Shown in pieces: positions 59,625-64,000 of a stretch of 64,000 nt of DNA (position 1 is its first letter; every line of letters begins with the position of its first letter). The DNA comes from Streptomyces sp. CG1 (GTDB lineage Bacteria > Actinomycetota > Actinomycetes > Streptomycetales > Streptomycetaceae): positions 9,293,501 to 9,357,500 of the forward strand of contig NZ_CP163518.1 of the NCBI RefSeq assembly GCF_041080625.1, given 5' to 3'. Both the position numbers and the translations under genes were made by a program. Below the pieces are notes generated by a model, which made no database searches, had not been told where the DNA came from, and was given only the letters and a program-made list of their open reading frames with translations.

Positions 59625-60103
59625 GCGGATACGACGACGAAGTGCCCGCCGAGGGCCCGGCGGACGACGAGGCGGCGGACGGACTGCTGGAGGAGGAGCT
59701 GCGCCAGGCCGCCGCGGTCCTGGACCCGGTGCCGGACGTCCTGCGCCAACTGGCCCTGGACGCCTACGCGTTGCACGATCTGGATGCGAAGATCGCCGAG
59801 CTGACCTTCGACTCGCTCGTGGACGCGCTGCCGGTGCGGGGCGTCACGGACGCACCGCGGATGCTGACGTTCCGCGCGGGCGAGGTCACCGTGGACGTCG
59901 AGGTCACCGAGGACGGGCTGATCGGCCAGGTGCTGCCGCCGCGGTCGGCGCGCATCGAGGTACTCGGCGGACCGCAGACCGCCCGCCCGGTCGCGGTCGA
60001 CTCCCTCGGCCGCTTCACCAGTGACACCACGCCGGCCGGTCCGTTCGCCCTCAGGCTGCGGACCGGCGCGGAGGTGATCGTCACCGAGTGGCTGCGGACC
60101 TGA
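59621..60103 (+). CDS. Small acidic protein coupled to the sigma factor
   Basis: A 160-residue soluble protein whose ATG overlaps the sigma-factor stop (ATGA). The first ~60 residues are acidic and helical (DDEVPAEGPADDEAADGLL, LRQLALDAYALHDLDAKIAEL). The rest is beta-rich (MLTFRAGEVTVDVEVTEDGL, PVAVDSLGRFTSDTTPAGPFALRL), similar in pattern to carboxypeptidase-regulatory-like folds. No HxxxCxxC zinc anti-sigma motif or membrane helix is present. The position suggests an anti-sigma or adaptor, perhaps a peptidase substrate. That is inference. Confidence 0.75.
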   Translation: MSGYDDEVPAEGPADDEAADGLLEEELRQAAAVLDPVPDVLRQLALDAYALHDLDAKIAELTFDSLVDALPVRGVTDAPRMLTFRAGEVTVDVEVTEDGLIGQVLPPRSARIEVLGGPQTARPVAVDSLGRFTSDTTPAGPFALRLRTGAEVIVTEWLRT

Positions 60104-60134
60104 GTCCGGTCGGGCGGACCTGGTCGCCATCCGG

Positions 60135-61358
60135 TCAGGCGGACCAGGTCACAGGCAGCGTCTGCGGGCCGCGGATCATCGTCCGGTGCCGCCACCGCAC
60201 CTGCTCGGCCGGCACGGCGAGCCGCAGCCCGGGCAGCCGGTCCAGCAGGGTGTCGACCAGCAGCTCGGTCTGCAGCCGGGCCAGTACGGTGCCGGTGCAG
60301 AAGTGCGGGCCGTTGCCGAACGCCACGTGCGGGTTCGGATCGCGGTCGGGGTCGATGCGGTCCGGGTCCGGGAAGACGGCGGGGTCGCGGTTGGCGGCGA
60401 GGTAGGAGACGTAGACCGGCTCGCCCGCGGCGATCCGGTGGCCGGCGATCTCCACGTCCTCCAGCGCGATCCGGGCCAGCCCGACGGAGCTGCGGTGCGG
60501 GATCCACCGGAACAGCTCGTCCAGCACCGGGCCGCGCGCCTCGGGCCGCGCCCGCATCCGCTCCATCAACTCCGGCCGCGTCAGCATCAGATACAGCATC
60601 TGCCCGCAGTTGTGCGTGACGGCCTCGCCGCCGATCTGCAGCGGGCCGGCCAGCCCGACGGCCTCCGCCTCGCTGATCTCGCCGCGCGCCACGGCCCCGC
60701 CGAGCATCGAGTAGACGTCCTCGCCCGGGCTTGCGGCACGGGCCCGGACGGTCGCGGTGATCCACCCGTACAGACCGTCCTTGGCCCGGCCGGCCGCCTC
60801 GACGCCGTTGGTGGAGATGATCTCCCGGGTCCAGGCGTGCACCTGCTCCCGGTCCTCGGCGGGCACGCCCATCAGCTCGCTGACGACGGAGACCGGAAAC
60901 GGCTCCAGCACCCGCTCGATCAGATCCGCCGGCGGCCCGTCCCGTACGACACCCTCCACCAGCTCGTCCAGCACGGCCTGCGCACGGGGCCGCAACCGCT
61001 TCATCGCGCTCACCGTGAAGGCACCGGCGACCGGCTTGCGCAGCCGGTTGTGGTCGGGCTGGTCGGCCCAGGCGAGCGAGCCCGGACGGGGCGCGAAGTT
61101 CGGCGCCATCCGGGTCACCTGACGGTGTGTCACCTCGGTGCGGCTGAACCGTGGGTCGTTGGTGATCAGCTTGACGTCGTCGTAGCGGGTCGCCAGCCAC
61201 GCCCAGCCCTCGCCGAACGGCAGCCGGATCCGGGTCAGCGGCCCCTCGCGCATGAGGCCGGCGAGGACCGGGTCGAAGTCCGTCCCGTCCAGGTCGGGTG
61301 TGATCCAGTCCCGTACGGGCGCCGGGGCCTGCCCGGTGAGCGTGGTCTCCTCGGTCAT
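60135..61358 (-). CDS. Cytochrome P450
   Basis: A 407-residue bacterial class P450. The haem-binding motif FGNGPHFCTG near residue 350 supplies the Cys thiolate. The K-helix pair is ELFRW (ExxR-like; E and R of DELFRW) and the I-helix reads IGGEAVTHN with the conserved Thr. The start at the ATG 61358 (MTEETTL) is chosen; an ATG at 61367 is 9 bp upstream. No ferredoxin or reductase gene is adjacent. The substrate is unknown, and nothing nearby shows a biosynthetic cluster. Confidence 0.92.
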   Translation of the reverse strand: MTEETTLTGQAPAPVRDWITPDLDGTDFDPVLAGLMREGPLTRIRLPFGEGWAWLATRYDDVKLITNDPRFSRTEVTHRQVTRMAPNFAPRPGSLAWADQPDHNRLRKPVAGAFTVSAMKRLRPRAQAVLDELVEGVVRDGPPADLIERVLEPFPVSVVSELMGVPAEDREQVHAWTREIISTNGVEAAGRAKDGLYGWITATVRARAASPGEDVYSMLGGAVARGEISEAEAVGLAGPLQIGGEAVTHNCGQMLYLMLTRPELMERMRARPEARGPVLDELFRWIPHRSSVGLARIALEDVEIAGHRIAAGEPVYVSYLAANRDPAVFPDPDRIDPDRDPNPHVAFGNGPHFCTGTVLARLQTELLVDTLLDRLPGLRLAVPAEQVRWRHRTMIRGPQTLPVTWSA

Positions 61359-61394
61359 GGACACCACACTGGTATGGGGAGCGGTGGCTGTCCT

Positions 61395-61510
61395 GTGGGA
61401 GTGCGCCAGGTGGGGGGCGGGGGCGCCTGGTGGGGCGCCGCGTGTGCCGTCCGGCGGCTGCGGCGGCGTGGTGGTCGATCCAGCAGTTCCCCGCGCCCCT
61501 GACGGGGCGC
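61395..61510 (-). repeat. Dispersed intergenic repeat (copy 2) with terminator hairpin
   Basis: Read on the minus strand this begins GCGCCCC-GTCA-GGGGCGC (61510-61493), a 7-bp perfect hairpin placed as terminator for the amidohydrolase. GGGGAACTGCTGG and then GCCGCCGGACGGCACAC follow. The blocks and their order match the region at 17078-17195. Confidence 0.5.
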
Positions 61511-61511
61511 T

Positions 61512-62306
61512 TCAGGCCACGTTGATGAGTTCGGCCAGCGCGTGCGCCAGCCGCTCCAGCCCCGGCCCCGCCGCCCCGCCCGGCTCCGTCATGTACGTGT
61601 CCCGGCGGATCTCCACCATCAGGGCGCCGACCCGGGCGTCGGCGCCGTAGAACTCCAGCGGCACGTACGTCCCGGCGAAGGGGTTGTCGAGCCCCGTCTC
61701 CCCGCAGACCGCGAACGCCTTGCGGGCCGCCTCGGTCAGTTCCGGCGGGGTGTGGAAGGCGTCCGTGCCCAGGCATACCGGGGGCCGCGGTCCGCCGCCG
61801 TGCAGCTCGTAGGGCAGCGGCTCGGTCGGATAGGAGTGCACGTCGATCACCACGGCCCGCCCGGCCGCCGCCAGCCGGTCCGCGACCGCCTCGGTCATGG
61901 CCCGCGCGTACGGCCGGAAGTACCGGGCCAGCAGCGGTTCCGGATCGGTGTCCGCGGGGCGCAGCTCGGCCCGGTGTGTGGTATGCGTGTACACGGCGCC
62001 CATGCCGACGGCCGCCATCTCCTCCCGCTCGTCCGGGAACCGTTCCGGGTCCACGACCAGCCGGGACAGCCGGTTCACGAACCGACAGGGCCGGACGGCG
62101 GCCAGCGCGGCGGCCCGCTCGGCCAGCGCGGCGGTGTGCGCGTCCGTGATGTGGTCGAGCTCCCGCTCCAGCGCACCGTCGTCCAGCACGATCCCCCGGC
62201 GCACCTCCTGCGGAATCCCTCGCGCCGAGTGCGGCACATGCAGCAGCACGGGCGACTCGGGGGCACCGGGGAGGAGTTCGTACGAGGGGACGGGCGGGGT
62301 GGGCAC
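61512..62306 (-). CDS. N-formylglutamate amidohydrolase-family protein
   Basis: A 264-residue zinc-dependent amidohydrolase. Family signatures are LLHVPHSARGIP, LDHITDAHTAAL, FVNRLSRLVVDPERF and VIDVHSYPTEPLPYE, which include the metal-binding His and Glu/Asp residues. It hydrolyses N-formylglutamate (last step of one histidine breakdown route) or a related N-acyl amino acid. The GTG at 62306 follows GGAGCAGCC and is preferred over a frame opening at 62417. No hut genes are adjacent, so the physiological substrate is open. Confidence 0.85.
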   Translation of the reverse strand: MPTPPVPSYELLPGAPESPVLLHVPHSARGIPQEVRRGIVLDDGALERELDHITDAHTAALAERAAALAAVRPCRFVNRLSRLVVDPERFPDEREEMAAVGMGAVYTHTTHRAELRPADTDPEPLLARYFRPYARAMTEAVADRLAAAGRAVVIDVHSYPTEPLPYELHGGGPRPPVCLGTDAFHTPPELTEAARKAFAVCGETGLDNPFAGTYVPLEFYGADARVGALMVEIRRDTYMTEPGGAAGPGLERLAHALAELINVA

Positions 62307-62498
62307 GGCTGCTCCAGGGGTAGGGGTCAGCGGGTGGGGGCAGGGGCAAGGTGCCACGCGGGTGCCCCGTGTGCATCGGCTGTTCAAGCAGTTCAACCGC
62401 CGCTCAGGCAGCTCCACTTGCTTCGCGGACGACTCCGCCCCGGCCGGGGGACACCGGCCGGGGCGGAGTTCAATGCGACAGCGGAAGCGCCACAGGGA

Positions 62499-64000
<1,502 letters not shown>

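Noticed and set aside
60135..61358. P450 as part of a secondary-metabolite cluster
   Set aside because: Neighbours are a sigma-factor module, an amidohydrolase and isocitrate dehydrogenase. No synthase, tailoring or resistance genes are nearby.

Overview
The window is high-GC actinobacterial chromosome, almost certainly from a Streptomyces: codon third positions are nearly all G or C, GTG starts and ATGA/GTGA stop-start overlaps are common, and the families present are typical of the genus (a paired CHAT/subtilisin/sigma module, leader peptides before sulfur genes, SpoIIE-type phosphatase, CGNR zinc finger, many LacI and GntR regulators). All identifications come from reading the sequence; no database search was run.

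Layout. 1-2100: end of a cobalamin cluster (cobK, cobF) and a DUF309 gene, then tRNA-Pro(GGG) with a strong terminator. 2368-19844: sugar and cyclitol catabolism. This holds a CUT1-type ABC transporter, a HutC-type GntR regulator, a ribose/inositol-type ABC transporter with an IolE-like isomerase, an operon of PhyH dioxygenase, SDR and IolG-like dehydrogenase, and two LacI regulators, one of them divergent from a second Gfo/Idh/MocA dehydrogenase. TGT-N4-ACA motifs link the transporter and the dioxygenase operon. 19975-22681: a membrane protein and a TetR/MFS efflux pair with a readable promoter and operator.

22727-29134: a small integrated island. It starts at a second, identical tRNA-Pro gene and ends at a 44-bp copy of that tRNA's 3' half. 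It carries a dead integrase, a low-GC segment with membrane proteins and gene debris, a possible papain-like protein, and a CHAT-WD40 protein coupled to a small membrane protein, divergent from a trypco1-type (CU044_2847-like) gene. This is a candidate conflict or defence cassette.

29313-35562: a metallo-hydrolase divergent from a CGNR regulator, a broken XRE/nSTAND gene, a polysaccharide deacetylase lipoprotein, a MASE1 membrane protein and a GAF/PP2C phosphatase. 35757-43079: a 4-hydroxyproline catabolic cluster on the minus strand (permease, GntR, epimerase, DHDPS-like deaminase, three-subunit dehydrogenase), with a shared 20-bp motif before its two main transcription units. 43290-51777: a sulfur-scavenging cluster with three leader peptides, a SAM-IV riboswitch, an amino-acid ABC transporter, a GNAT acetyltransferase and two intact plus one broken flavin monooxygenase. 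The set resembles the S-alkyl-cysteine salvage genes of Bacillus.

51889-60103: a protease-rich region. It has a metzincin-like protein whose catalytic Glu reads as Gln, a LuxR-type ATPase regulator, and a TPR-CHAT peptidase divergent from an overlapping operon of cytosolic subtilisin, sigma factor and small partner. This is the best candidate for an undescribed system. 60135-64000: cytochrome P450, N-formylglutamate amidohydrolase and the C-terminal part of monomeric isocitrate dehydrogenase, cut by the window edge.
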